The notes under the pieces are model-generated. The model did no database searches. It was not told where the DNA came from and saw nothing but the letters and a program-made list of their open reading frames with translations. 64,000 bases of DNA from contig NC_092564.1 of assembly GCF_037975245.1 (NCBI RefSeq), forward strand, positions 6,918,484 through 6,982,483, written 5' to 3'. Positions 1 through 13,200 of the stretch are shown piece after piece (within the stretch, counting starts at the first letter, position 1; every line of letters begins with the position of its first letter). Source of the stretch: Apostichopus japonicus. Taxonomy: Eukaryota > Echinodermata > Holothuroidea > Aspidochirotida > Stichopodidae. A program made the position numbers and the translations under genes.

Positions 1-1000
1 TTATGGAGCGATTTTAGGTGCAACAGATGCTGTTTTCGTCAAATAATGACAGTATATTCAAGACTTTTCTTAGTTTTATGGTCAAATGTAAAACGGCTTT
101 GACGCCATAAAATGCGTAGGGCTGTGCCATGCAAAATCCTTGTGATCGACCTTTCATCAACACTTATCAATGAAGCCTCCTTTTTTTTATTCTGTGGATA
201 TTTGTGAGCTTTGCCAGAAACTGTCTTGCTTTCTTTTTTATATCAATGAAATAAAACTTGTTTAGGTCAAAAAATTCTAGTCGATAAATGTCATTTAAAA
301 CCCTTATGTTAAAACCAGATGTATAACGGGAAATCATCCGAGTATAAAGTTAAGTGAATTTTAAGCAAATTTTGAAGAGAATCAATTTTATTAACACACA
401 AAATCTTTGCATCGAAAATGACCATGTGAATGTTTTGGTCACTGTATCTGTGGTTAAATATAAATTACATTTTTTTTTTACTTTTCGTTCCTATATTAAT
501 ATTACATAAATTTGTGATAATATGTATGTTAACATTCATCAAATTTGATGGACGAATTACAATATTATTCCTTTCCTTTTACTAATGTATACAATCCGCC
601 TCTATGAGAGATTAAAATAACGATTATGGTACGTGATAAGCGGAAGTATAAATCAGAAAGATGGAAATTTTAGATGGAAATTGTACAGGAAACAAGAGGT
701 TTGACTAATGTAATAATAAATAAATAAACAAATAAATAAATAAATAATAAATTCACATTTATAAACCGCCAATATCCAGAGGAACCCGAACCTTCAATGG
801 CGCTTTGTGCTCAGGAATATGCCATAGAAAATAAGTATGTCTGGAGTATATTCTTGAAAACATTCATGTTTGGTGCTGAGATGATGTACGATGGGAGTTG
901 GTTCATAGAGAAGGAACAGCATTGGTGAAAGATCTTCGATCAAAAGACTTGGGCTTCCATTTTGGAACATGGAGTAGTTTCTGAGAGGAGGGACGGAATG
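1..1000. other. 3' flanking DNA, no gene seen
   Basis: AT-rich sequence without a convincing reading frame or RNA gene. An (AAAT)n-type microsatellite (AATA, AACA variants) lies at 712-752. Confidence 0.5.
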
Positions 1001-1008
1001 AACGGGCG

Positions 1009-1538
1009 TATGGAAAGCCGTTTTAACATTTAATAAGGTGTTTCAGATATCTCGAAATAATTTCAGATATCTCAAATTAAATTACGTATATCTCCAATTT
1101 ATTTTAAGATATCTACAAATAATTGCCGATATCTTAAAATCAATTTTAGATATCTCGAAATACCAGAGAATTTCAGATATCTGAAATTGAATTCGAGATA
1201 TTTGAAATTGAATTCGAGATATCTGCAATTCTATTTCAGACATCTGAAATAGAATTTCAGATATCTCGAATTCAATTTCGGATATCTAGAATTCAATTTC
1301 AGATATCTCGAAATCTATTTTAGATATATTGAATTCAATTTCAGATATCTGAAATAAAATTTTAGATATCTTGAATTCAATTTCAGATATCTGAAATAAA
1401 ATTTCAGATATCTCGAATTAAATTTAAGATATCTCGAATTAAATTTAATATATCTGAAATAGAATTTTAGATATCTAAAATAAGAGGCAATTTAAGATAT
1501 CTAAAATTCCCGATTAAGTGTTAAAATAGCTATCCATA
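1009..1538. mobile_element. Non-autonomous DNA transposon with 6-bp TSD and TAYGG-like tips
   Basis: The element is bounded by inverted ends TATGGAAAGCCGTTTTAAC (left) and, read inward from the right, TATGGATAGCTATTTTAAC. These match over about 26 bp with five mismatches. Both sides carry the same 6-bp direct repeat CGGGCG (1003-1008 and 1539-1544), a good target-site duplication. The interior has no coding capacity and is filled by a palindromic minisatellite. Six-base duplications with TAYGG-type tips recall the eukaryotic IS3EU superfamily; that family name is tentative and from memory. The boundaries are seen directly. Confidence 0.75.
1037..1510. repeat. Minisatellite of about 22 palindromic GATATC units
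   Basis: Units of about 21-24 bp are each centred on AGATATCT, with variants such as GACATCT and TATATCT. Flanks alternate between TTTC...GAAAT and AATTCAATT, so most units are themselves palindromes (for example TTTCAGATATCTGAAAT). I count 22 units. The array lies wholly inside the transposon at 1009-1538. Confidence 0.9.
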
Positions 1539-1544
1539 CGGGCG

Positions 1545-4373
1545 GTGAGCATGCGACTGATCATAGTACTCAGATATTGTGGTGGTAATCCATTCAGGGC
1601 CTTGGTAAGTGTTTAGGGGTATGTCATCTTGTGAAAAGTTTGTCTAGTGACGTCTGTTTTTCTTTTCTGTTCTGGTTTGCATTCTCTCTTTTATGCAACT
1701 CGTAGCCGTATACTCCGTCTTTGTAACGCTTAGGACATTTATTGTGGTATTATGATCATTATTGAGTAATTGATATAAATATATAAAATGATATATTCGT
1801 GACTGAAATGGCCAAAATTAGCAGAATTCAAATGTTTTTAGCAGTATTATTAAATTATAAACTTTATGATCATTTTCTTAATCAATCCTATACATCTATG
1901 TTCTTATATGAATAATTCTGATGGTAGTCACGTGTTTGTGTTTGAAGCTTATATTATCATAATATAAAAAACTTTAAGCAACTTTTTCATTTCTTTCCGA
2001 GGTGAAACCTTTCATACCGCATGATATGCTGGTGACAAGGTGAAAACGTTCTTATTTAAAAACATAAACAAAATATACCTCAAATATTCAAGTATTCCTT
2101 GACTGAATTATACCACAAGAGTAAACATTATAAAACTATAAAATAATAATTAAAGAAAGATGATTAATGTAATTAACAAATGATGTAATCACTTGTGTTC
2201 TCATATAAATATCTTTATGAATCAGTGGTATATTGTGTATCTTACACGATTTCGTATGTAAGTTTGAGAAATCATTATGTTTTGCTGCAACTGGGTGTAA
2301 TCGCATCACGAGTGTTCTTTCAATGTTATATTGCTTCATATCCATTTTTTTTAACAATGTCTTGTCAAAATAAAGTAGACACCAAAACAAACTTGCTCTG
2401 TTTATAAAAATTCATGAAATAATATAATACTTCAAGAAAAAATGATTACTGTAATATATATAATAAATATAATTTACGTTATCATTTTTGTCTTCATATT
2501 TTAAACTATATACATTGTTTTACGATCCAGTGTAATATCTTTTTAATCCTCACACGGTTTTTTGAGAAATTTGTGGAATCATTGTTTTGCTGCCAAAGGG
2601 AATTCTGGATCACACTTTAGTGTAGTTGCCATGGTTATTGCGTCTTCTATCATATTGGACAAAGTATTGTCAAAATAAGGTATGGTCACGCCATGAATTT
2701 TTGTAAAATACATAAATAATAATAAAAAACAAAATATGTTTTGAAGTGTTATCATAAAAGGATTAAAATTCACCGTTATTAAATAGTGACTTGATACGTA
2801 TTTATAGTTTTAAAATTAGTAGAGTAATTTCACCCTATAAGACCTAAATTTGTAAGACCGCAGTATGACGAGAAGACTAAAAAGAAGGGCTTTATTATGG
2901 ACACTCTCACAAAGTGAATTATCCCTTTCTGGAATTAAGATAGTATGTCCAAGTCCAATGTATGTATATCTTACCATGTTACCGTTATACTGTCATGTTT
3001 AATGATGATTCAATTTCCATATAGGAAGAATACAAATATTATCTTTCCGCGTTTTCTGTTTGTGCTTGTATCATTTATTCATGAATTGCCCTAACATTGT
3101 GAAAACCTGTCAAATAAAGAGTGGTTTGAACGTATAGAGTTACCTATACCTATTCAGCGTTTTTTTTTATGTTTCTTTCTTATATTGTGTCAGAAATCAT
3201 CGTAAAATAACATGCATTTATCCAGAACAATAAACTTGTTACCATAGTGATTAGTGTTGATTTTCGAGAAAATGAAATACTATGCGAAGTACAGTTTCTC
3301 ATCCTTTACAAGTTTACATTCAAGAGCTAAATCTATTTTATGAACCAATAAATGTTAAATAATAAGTTTAGGCATATTTGTTGTGTAAACGTGAATTGTA
3401 AGGCTTGTTTTAACAAAAAAATTGACATGCCAGGTATATTCAAAAATGATTTCATCCAGGTATGAAATATATAAATGCTCTTGTTATGAGAATAGTGAAA
3501 AAGTAACAGTTTCCTTTGAATTACATTTTGCCGTGAAATGGAAACGTTTTATAATGAACGAGCTGAAGTCGTTAAATCTTGTAACATCATCTATAAAGGA
3601 TATGCCATCACATATATGCAATATTTATCATTTTCACAGTGATTTTTTTCATTTTTCATCTATAATTTAAAGTGGTATCTTAAATCTCAGCTATGTTAGG
3701 AAGTCATTATAGCAACAGCGAAGGAATTATTATGTAAAACAACAACTATAAGGACATGTTTATAGATTATTTTATACATTTGCAGAACAAAAATCGTAAT
3801 GTCCATATCTCAGATAGCGATTTATACACTGCAAGATACCGAGAAGTTACCGTATATCAATTATTACACTGTGTCCAAAACGAACGCTATAGCAGTTAGT
3901 TCATTTAGTATTTCTATACCCTTTGTTTCTTCTTTCTTTTGTTTCAAAACTTTTACTTTCAGATTATATAACAGGGACTTGTGTGTTGTACTAGTCACAG
4001 TTGAAATGAGCAATGCTTGAAGAGGCCATGACACGTAAATTCCAACTAATCGATAGTAATTTCCTCTGAATCTATATTTAAATCCGTTCTCAACTCCTTT
4101 AAAACCTCCAGGACTAATTAGCTAATAAAGTTTAAATTCGCATCCGTGAGCAAACCTCTGAAAAATGAGATTTCAAAACAACACAAGAAAAATTCCCCGT
4201 CCACCCCAACCCCCCCCCCTAACACCAACCCCTCAAAAAAGAAAGAAAATAAGCTAAGGAAAATAAAATGTTTCTTAGGGAGTCACCCTAGTTTAAAAGT
4301 CATGTCTGGAAGATGTCATTTAGTAAATCTGTGATGTCATAGTGTTACTAGGATCTGAAACCATTTACTTTTG
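1545..4373. other. 3' flanking DNA, no gene seen
   Basis: About 2.8 kb of AT-rich unique-looking sequence. The small reading frames in it (for example 3422-3670 and 3799-4020 plus) have no recognisable domain and ordinary chance lengths. A C-rich run lies at 4201-4220. Confidence 0.5.
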
Positions 4374-4381
4374 TTCTAAGA

Positions 4382-4758
4382 CAGGGCTGGGCAACCTTTT
4401 TGAATGAATGGGCCAGATATAAGGCGTGAAAAATTGACAGGGCCGCACCTAACCAACGACCTGCTGTTGACTTCAAACCTTTGATTCCGAGGACTTTCAA
4501 GCAATAGGTGCACGTGTGTACTTAATCTGTATTTACAAAAACATAAATGTCAATACAGTACAGTTGATAATTAATGGGGATAATAGGCCTACCTGACAGC
4601 ATCATTAGTGCCGATAAATTCTAAGCAGCTAGCTCGTTTTCTGTGATGATGTAAAATAGATTGATTTTTTTTTTCTTTTTCTTGAGACATCTCACGGGCC
4701 GCAAAATAATCACTGGCGGGCCGTATGTGGCCCGCGGGCCGTATGTTGCCCACCACAG
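4382..4758. mobile_element. hAT-type MITE with 8-bp TSD TTCTAAGA
   Basis: The ends are CAGGGCTGGGCAAC (left) and, inverted from the right, CTGTGGTGGGCAAC. Both are flanked by an identical 8-bp duplication TTCTAAGA (4374-4381 and 4759-4766). Subterminal GGGCCGC and GGCCCGCGGGCC motifs are typical of Charlie/hAT non-autonomous families. The element is 377 bp with no transposase. Confidence 0.9.
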
Positions 4759-4766
4759 TTCTAAGA

Positions 4767-7700
4767 TGTGTTTCACTTCATATTTTCAAGGTAGACTGTA
4801 TAACAGTGTTAACACTGAAACCAATGTCATCGTTAGATCAATATTTAGATATTAAATTATTTAGATTCAGCGTTTGAAAAACCCATCTCCATTAACAGAA
4901 GATATTAATTTGATATTAATAAGATGTTAATTAATAAGGAAAAGCATAACAAAATTGAAGCATGACATAGGTAAGACTTGATCAAGCCTTCTACTTTGTG
5001 TTTGAAAGAACATCAGTTACACCTATGTAGCATATTGGGTTAGATTCTCGCAAGCGACATAACACTCATATGAGAAATGTTAAAACTGTATGGCCTCATA
5101 TAACATGTTTGCAAGCATTAAACATTGTCAAGTACTAATGGTGTTGGATGTCACCAACAGGTGTTCTGTGGTTTGTACGAAATGAAACGAATATTTTTGG
5201 TTATACCAATACTGTAATATAGGTTACATTTTCTTTGGAGGCTGGTGAAGGAGTCAAGGAGGGTGCGGGGAAAGGCGGGGGGGTGGTAGCCGGGGCGGCG
5301 GGCGACGGGGTTGATGGGAACAATATTAAATTATTTTTTTCACGTGAAGACAGAATAAAAGAAAGACACAACATATCAACTTTTTTTGTAGTAAATTTAC
5401 AACTTTCTTTTAATCGAACACTATAAACAAACAATGATTTAGAACATTTGATAGACAATTATAGACAAGACCTATGCATATGCATGATTCAATATATCAT
5501 TGGTATATAAACACGTGATACCATGATATCATGCATATGCATTTTTGTGTTTTCTTCTAGAAGAAACCTACTCTGAACTTTAAAAAAAAAAAAAAAAACT
5601 ATTTTGTCCTTCCTTATAAGTCAGGATATGAAAGAGAATTGCACCTCATAGGACCAAGGTGTCTGAAAATAATTCTAAAAGTGATTGTTTGGGAAATAGT
5701 TACAAGATAGAATAAAATAATGTTTTTTTTCCCCAAAGGTTCCTTTAGTTTAGCCACATCATGATGTAAATGTCTTTGGATGTCAAATATTCGAGCGATC
5801 CAAACGACGCTGCATTGCTTTCGATATAGATAAAGCATATTACCCTATATGGTCAGAGTATAAAAACAACTTGTGTCCCTCCAGCATGTCATGATAACCA
5901 AGTATTCATTAATCTGTCAATATTGATAAATTAAAGAAGAAAAAAATCTTTCACCATTTAGAGAATCATGATTACGCGCAAGGCTAACAACACGGTTGTG
6001 AATGAGGATAACATTTTTGGTTTGTTTGCCCCATTGAAGCCTTCATAAATTAATAATACAGTCACATGCACAAGAACACATCATTCTCAATCCCCATATT
6101 TTCCCGAGCCCCCTCATTGACCCAGGCTCCGGACTTTAACGATATTCACCCCACCCCCCACCCCCCAACAACACTCCTTCCTCTTATTACGTCTGTAGAA
6201 AGTCAATATTTCAGTTATTATCGATCAGCGAGTCACATATCGATACTAGTTACAGATTGACAAAATAAAATAAAATTTTATTTTAAATAAATTTAAATGT
6301 CATCATATTTCCCCCTATAGAGTCCGTGTAACTAGTGTTATGTAATTAATGATAAAAAATAACTGAAATAAAAAGATTCATTTGGCACTTAAAATTCACC
6401 ATGGCAAGAAAAAAATGACATGCAATTTTTTTTTAAAAGAGACAACTGTTACATTAATTTTGTTCAAACAATTAGAATTATCAGTAAAATATTGATAAAT
6501 ATTTTCCCTTATTATGAAAGTGTTATAAAAAGAACAAACTGATAGCTAGAGTTATGGTTATAAATACGCTGATTGTCATTTCTGATAAAGTTCATATCAA
6601 TACCATGCGCATAAGGGTTATTCTTCTACCTAGCATATAATAATGACCATTATTTGACACAAAATCACCGATTTGTATCATTTACGTCCTAATTAATGGT
6701 TCATATTTTAGTACAAAAGAACAAAACACAGATTTCAAATTCTACCCGTTGCATGGTTAACACCTATTCCGCGTGCTCTTTTGTATTTTAATTCTTTACA
6801 TAACTACACAAATTAATTTTTTGTTTTTTAAAGTCATGAAAAATATTCGATACGTCAATATTCTTTTACTGTAGATAGGGTTACCAATTAAAACAAAACT
6901 AATTATAAGTTTCTTAAACAGAAACGAATTCTTCAAGTTTAAATCTTCTCATAAAATACCTAATGCACTTTTTGTTTTTTCTCTCAGTCAAGGGAAGTAG
7001 GTCACGATTAATTAGATGGTAAATAATTAATTACTTAGATAGAAAAGGATTATCTAGATTAAACAGATTTGATCAGTTGATCAAGACTACATTAATTTAA
7101 GATGAATAGTACAAACGGGCTTTTCTTGAAATGCTTACAAAAACCCTTCAAATTTTGAGTTTTAGAGTATTATATAAAGACAATTTACCAGTAATCGAAA
7201 CAAACATGCTGTCTATTAACGAGGTGAGATAGTAGTTTGATGCTTAAAGTTTGCGAGAAACGAATTCATAAAGTATTCAAAACGCTACAATGCATACAAT
7301 TCGTTTTAGGAAATAGAACAATTTGAATTATCAACTGGCATCATGGGTCATATACGAGTTCTAAGATCTTTAGTTTAGAAACATACATACATACGAGCAG
7401 ACGGACAGACAACCCACATGATTGACTGTGTCACGTGATAGGAAAGTAAAAACCCTAAGAGGATGGTCTATAGAGGTAAGAGAATAACCGATAGAGGCAA
7501 ATCTGGGGGGAGTCTATCCGAAACGAAAAGTTCCTTCCAGGAAAAATGATAAGGACTCACAATGGCAAATGGGATACATCATGTTGCACATGAGGTAACG
7601 ATGTACCATATATATATATTTAGTGAGGGAGGTATCGCTTTTTGCGAGCTTACATCTATTAGTAATTATAGTAATTCACACAAAGCGCTAAGATTCTTAT

Positions 7701-8638
7701 ATTGATCATATTCAAATCAAGATATCAGTTTCTCTTCCTAGGCCATCCTTATCGCCCGATTATTTCACGAATTCGTGGTGATGTGGGGGTATTAGGAGGG
7801 GGGAGTGGGGTTACCTACAGCACCTTATGAGAACACCGACACACTACGCTGCGAAATCTTTCACAAGAAATAACGTTTGCCATTAACAGTTTCTCTTGAT
7901 TTGATTTGCATGTTTTACGATAAAATCTATTATTATTATCCCTGATATTGATGGGGTCATTAACCTAAATAACTGAATTCCAGAAAGAATAATGCAAGTA
8001 AAATTCGTCGACTTTATTATCGAAACGATCGATAAAGTATGATAGAAAATTCTTAATCTCTCTATGTATTCAGACTCGGATCCAAAAGTGTGAGGTAAAC
8101 ACCCACCTATTTTTGAATAATCGCGGGAATATTAAACATATACACCGCAGCAAGGGACTCACTGGTCAAACACTTCTTGCCATTGGCATACACACACAAA
8201 ATGGTACCCAACTGTGAAAGTTATCAAGAAAAACGAATTAACAAAGAATTAGCATATATGTTATCGAAATAATAATCTTCATAATTTATATAATTAGGAC
8301 AAATTACTCATAGAATTTCTCAACGTTGCAAAGCTTAGGCCGGATTCCAAAAGGCGTAACAGTGTTTCTGCAATATTTGTAGCGTTTCATAAAAAAAAAG
8401 TTGGGGGGGGGGGGGAGTGAGCCACATATATATATATATATGAGCGATTCATTACGTCATAGACTTTGTGTGTGAGCAAAATAAAACAAATAAACACATC
8501 TTTTCTCTTCAAAGTTTGATGGTTCAACACAAATGAACAGCATTCCATTCCTTTCAATGCCTTGAAACATATTTAATATGTGCATTAACATGAAAACTTG
8601 TGTATTTGAAAGAAACACGTGGTATAGGAAGCAAACAT
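4767..8638. other. 3' flanking DNA, no gene seen
   Basis: AT-rich DNA with a 15-plus-12-bp compound hairpin at 5474-5542, a short hairpin at 8011-8038, a (TA)n at 7609-7618, a poly-G run (8403-8415) and (TA)n at 8427-8440. A G-rich patch at 5244-5310 is GGGG-repetitive. No coding evidence. Confidence 0.5.
5474..5542. repeat. Compound inverted repeat (two nested stems)
   Basis: ATGCATATGCATGAT (5474-5488) is repeated inverted at 5528-5542. Inside it a second stem pairs ATATCATTGGTAT with ATACCATGATAT around a loop containing AACACGTG. The outer arms contain the self-palindrome ATGCATATGCAT. The whole could fold as a roughly 70-nt hairpin. Function unknown. Confidence 0.75.
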
Positions 8639-9963
8639 TTTATTCCTAAACTCATTCGTCAATATACTATGTTTATTGATTTAATATGACAATGGGAGTT
8701 CTATTGTCTTCTTGAAACCTCAGAGTCAAGCAAACAATGACCCTATTGTTCGAGTATAAGATGAGAACAATACAATTAAAATGCAAAACAATGCAGCAAA
8801 GTTCACAGCTTCTTGACTGAGAAGATTTTGTGATGAAAATAACACGGCTTTTATCATGCAGTCGCTTAAAAGGCATCGAAAGAATATAAAACCGAACAAT
8901 AACTGCTTTGACTGTCATGAGCTCGGCTTGAAAGGACCCCAGCTCTATAAATCGGGGATTTCATAGCTCACTGAAAGTCTGGAACTTAGGCAGATGAGTT
9001 ATTCATTAAAATTGTCTAGACTTCGAATAAAAAATGAACGCTTAACTTTCTGGAGGAATCTATCCCTTTTTAATAATCTAATAACAAAATCCCTAAACAA
9101 TTCGCTTTTCTGCAGAATAATGGACACCTAAGCGTTTTGACCAATTTGAACGAAAATATCCCAGTTAGCACAGTGTTTAGTGATATTTTTTGATAACATA
9201 AATCTGAAAAGGTTTTAGACATATAAACCGTAACTTGTTACAACCGGTTTGAACTTCAATGATTACTAAAAGTGAAAAAAAAAATTGGATATCCGAAAAA
9301 AAGATGATCTCCCCATCAGAACACGAAAACGTTCATTATCCACCGAGCTAAATACTTTTTGGATGTTAATCAATATACACCACGTGATACATTTTGTGTT
9401 CCTCCACTTTACGGCAAAACAACCCTGCAAACTACCCTCATCAAAGTATATTATCCAGACATTGTTTTTTTATCAGTTGTTCTTGTCGACTATATAGAAA
9501 GTTTTCAAATCATGTTCTGGATGACAAAAAAAAGGTTAAAGATCTACAATCACATTACACCGATGACACAAACTGACAAGCTAAAAAAAGTGACTTCTTG
9601 TTTTTGTGTTTTTGGTTTAATCCATGACCTAAAAAAACCCGGATGTAAAAACAGTGGTACAAGTCACATTGTTTGAGTGAAGAAAACAAAATGACAGTTC
9701 CATATCTAAATGATGTCAAAATGAAGTCAACACTTTTTTGCCCCCTCTTTTCACCTTTCACATCATTTCAGGGAGGCACGTGTACTTCTTTTTCCTCATA
9801 AAAAAATGGATGACGTTTCGCTTGGTCATTATCGTGACGTCATAAACGTGGCATTTATACGTTTGGACAGAAAACAAGACTCACATTTACGACATCATGA
9901 CCTAGCGGTCGCGTCCATTAAATTAAAGGTTTGATTTTTCTTCTCTTCTCTTCTTCGTCTTTT
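8639..9963 (-). other. Presumed 3' UTR with candidate poly(A) signals
   Basis: Downstream of the stop there is no canonical AATAAA on the minus strand until 8677-8672, with a second at 8644-8639. A variant ATTAAA occurs earlier at 9621-9616. If the canonical pair is used, the 3' UTR is about 1.3 kb. The near part includes a GACGTCA palindrome followed by CATAAA (about 9836-9846) and a run of CTTCTTCT-type sequence on the plus strand just after the stop. Short open frames here (for example 9359-9676 plus) look like chance. The transcript end is an inference. Confidence 0.35.
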
Positions 9964-10256
9964 TCATCGAATGGTATCTTCTCTTTCCTTGATTTCATGA
10001 TCGTCGCCGGAAGAGGAAGAAGCTGGTCCTTTCTTACTGCTGCTGTTGGCTTTTTGCCTCTCTCGTTCGTCTAATTTCTTCTGTTTCATCCTTCTATTTT
10101 GAAACCATATTTTGACCTGCCTCTCAGATAAACTTAATGATTGCGACAGTCGTGCTCTCCGATCCCTTGTCAAATACTGTTGAGCCTTGAATTCCTTTTC
10201 TAGTTCAAAGATCTGAAGCTTGGAATATGGTCTTCGTTTAGTCCTACGTGGAAACG
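9964..10256 (-). CDS. Hox11/13: Posterior Hox protein, exon 2 (homeodomain and C-terminus)
   Basis: This is the DNA-binding exon of the same gene. Its first two bases complete the Ala codon opened by exon 1 (residue 181), and it ends at TGA (9966-9964), giving a 277-residue protein. The homeodomain occupies residues 184-243 (bases 10248-10069) with no gap. It has R5, Y8, L16, F20, L26 and, in helix 3, W48, F49, Q50, N51 and R53, so every canonical core and base-contact residue is intact. KRRPYSKLQ in the N-terminal arm and [16 protein letters not shown] mark a posterior (Hox9-13) class member. From memory of the family, it fits ambulacrarian Hox11/13b/c best. The 34-residue tail is rich in Ser, Lys, Glu and Asp. 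A reading frame continues upstream of the acceptor (MFTLA) but it is intronic read-through. The paralogue letter is an inference; the homeodomain call is certain. Confidence 0.95.
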
Positions 10257-10275
10257 CTGCAAGTGTGAACATCCA
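10257..10275 (-). other. Splice acceptor, exon 2
   Basis: On the minus strand the sequence reads GTTCACACTTGCAG then CGTTTCC. The exon starts two bases before a codon boundary and so matches the phase-1 donor. The acceptor sits eight bases before the first homeodomain codon, the usual place for the Hox intron. Confidence 0.85.
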
Positions 10276-13200
10276 ACCAGGAGCATGAGGATCTATTTTT
10301 GACGCAAAAAATTGTCAGAAAAGAGAAAGAGAGATAAAATGCTGGTGAGATCATGTGGTATGGATACATACATATATATAAATATATATATAATACTAAA
10401 GTTAATAACTTGCTTCAATTTCTATGTGACGTCATTACTAAGTAGCCTACTAGGTATGATATGCAGCTTGGCCGGTAGCGGGGGGGGGGGGGTTCAAAGT
10501 TTAGTAAATTCTGTAATGTTTTGCAACCTCTCCTATGTCTGAAATACAAGGGAAAAAAACATGCCGGGACATTTCTGTTCTCCCCACATTCTGTATATTG
10601 GTACATGAGTGAATATATTATACTCGCACGTTTGACTTCAACCGACGCCATCTTTACGAGCATATTTTGATACTATAGTGACATGATAAAAAAAGAAAAC
10701 GCAAACTATAGAGCCACGCTGTCGAAAATCATCGTATTGTTTATTTATTTGTTGTTATATCGTCCCATAAAATGAGCTAACACAGAACGATCCCTACCAA
10801 AACGTCGTAACCTTTGTCGACACACATACATTACACGCAACATACACACACACAAAATAGTAGAAAAAACAACAAGGGGCAAATCGTGTGTGTCTCTGTT
10901 GCCATGTCAACAATGTGAACAAAGAAAGAAAGTCAGAAAGCAGATAGCGTAATAGGACGCATTTATTGGTCGGCAACGTGTGATTGATCGCGAAAGGGAA
11001 TGTATCCGGGACAGGAAGTAGGACATTTCGTGAAGAGTTAAATCCAAACATTTGCATCCATCTTTGAATCCATCTAGAAAATATTAAGTAGTAGAAAGTG
11101 ACTGAGACTCATATTTTTTTTTTATTATGAACATTAACTTATAATTTAGCATCAAATAGAATATTTCATTAAATTCAGTATAAATTGTAAACCAAAATTC
11201 GACAAGACATATTCCATTCTGTATAGTTAGGATGCTTTGCTAGGTATTTTTGTTGATTTGAAATTCCTTTTAAATCCTGTTGAAGACACTATAATTCTCG
11301 TTCGTAGCGTCCGGTAGGAGTTGCTGTTGTCATAAATAGAGAAAGTAGACTTATGGCTTCCTTTGCATGCTTCAAAAAACATGCTGGGATTTGCTTACAT
11401 CTGTGGATCTAAAACCAAATCCTCATAGCATTTTGTATGACGAAAGCTACGATTTTTTTTTCTAGTTATATGGGGTTTTTCAATTTTGGTAATATTTGTA
11501 TTATGCATCTGGCAATAACAGAGTGAATGATGTCATCAAGGCAAAATTGCTTCAAAAAATTTAAAGATGATCTAACACAGTGACGTAACAAACCGTACTA
11601 CCTACTGCAATGCACTCCTTTGAAGAATCAAGGGTTTTAGCTCGTGAAAATAGGCTACACATTCAATCGACAATATCTCGAGTTAGGAACAAGATACTGA
11701 AAGTGGATTTGCCAGTAACAGTGTGAGATAATTTACTCTTTAACATTAAGGAGATGCATTGTCTGCTACGAGCATATTCCTCCAACAGTATATATGTAAA
11801 TCGTAATGTTTGAGAATAGTGGCGTCGTCGACCAGGGTCAGGCCAAGGGTGACAATTATTGCGCTCATTATTTTTTTTTCCATTTTAAGACCATAATGAA
11901 TATTAGTATATAAATTATTCATTATCCTATATTTGTCCGGGGCCCTATCCATATATCACGACCCATCATGACCTATATTCTACCAATGAGGTGAAAGAAC
12001 TCGGTAACAAAGGTTGAATGTGACATTTAATGAAGCGGGGTTCTATAATCTCAGATTAAACTTGTCAACATCACAAACAAATAGGAGGAAATGTCGCATT
12101 TAGAATTGATATCCTATATTTGCGACTGATTATGACTATCTATGACAGCAGAGGAAACAATTGATGCTAATTGTCGGCAACATCAAAAGGACTGTATCGG
12201 TGAGATGTTTGGGGACTCTGGGCAAATCGATGACCAGGCAATTATGTCAATAAAATATTTCAATAAGTATTTCCTTTGAGGTAGATTGAGCTCTTTTCTA
12301 CCCTAAGAAGAACCTTCCCGTATGTGTTTTATAAGTTCTTCTTATGTTGTTTAAAAGAAGTATGTTGATTTCTCTTTTACAGGTCAAAAAGGGCAAAAAA
12401 TCTTCGCTCAATTATTTTCTCGTGACCAGATACAAAATGATCAGCTGTGAAGAGTATAATTTTAAGCGGTAATTATATCTAATTGTCTAACCTCGCCAAG
12501 GTCATTAACCGGGTGATCTTTACCTATATGACCTATCATGTGAATGAAATTAAAATTTTATTTTCCATTTTGTCACGATCTGTATGGTGTTACCAAACCG
12601 TGACAAAACAGGTATAAGGTATACATGGAAACATAAAAGCCCGCTACTTTAAGTCTTTTAAGTAAAATCGCGACAAGAATTAGGGAAAGAAACCACAAAT
12701 TGTGAAAGATTGGTAACGAAATATTAGTTAAATCAATTCTATATTTTTATTAGAGGGGTAACATATCTCGCTTGAAAGGAAACAACGTAACGAAATAAAG
12801 TGATTTAGGTGCATCCAACCATATAATTTTCGAGACGATAAAAAAGTGTGTAATATTTTTTCTTCAATATCATTTTATAGCATCTCCGAAGCAAGAATAA
12901 AACAGAGAAAAACACAAAAAGAAATAATTGTAATCAAATGGTGATTTTCTTAGCAAAGTTTCAAAAAAGCATCCCACATGGTATACGTGGTCTTATATTG
13001 ACAAATTAATGATGAAAAGGGCATTTTTAGGTCTTTTACGAATGGGACAGGCGCCTGCTATAATCCATTAGCTCGCTCCTCCCCCCTCCCCCCCCCCCCC
13101 CGCACACACGCTCGTTCCGCTGCCCCTGCTTATATTCATTTCAGATTTTATGTTATCCCTGAGAATTAAGACCACTTTCAAAGATTAATTGACGTGATAG

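Noticed and set aside
5235-5458. Gly/Ala/Val-rich and Pro-rich opposed open frames
   Set aside because: Mirror translations of a G-rich patch without further coding support.
9359-9676. 105-codon plus-strand frame near the Hox 3' end
   Set aside because: Lies antisense to the presumed 3' UTR and shows no motif.
10257-10272. Homeodomain exon starting with its own ATG at 10272
   Set aside because: These bases include a consensus acceptor (TTGCAG) whose phase matches the exon 1 donor, so the ATG is intronic.
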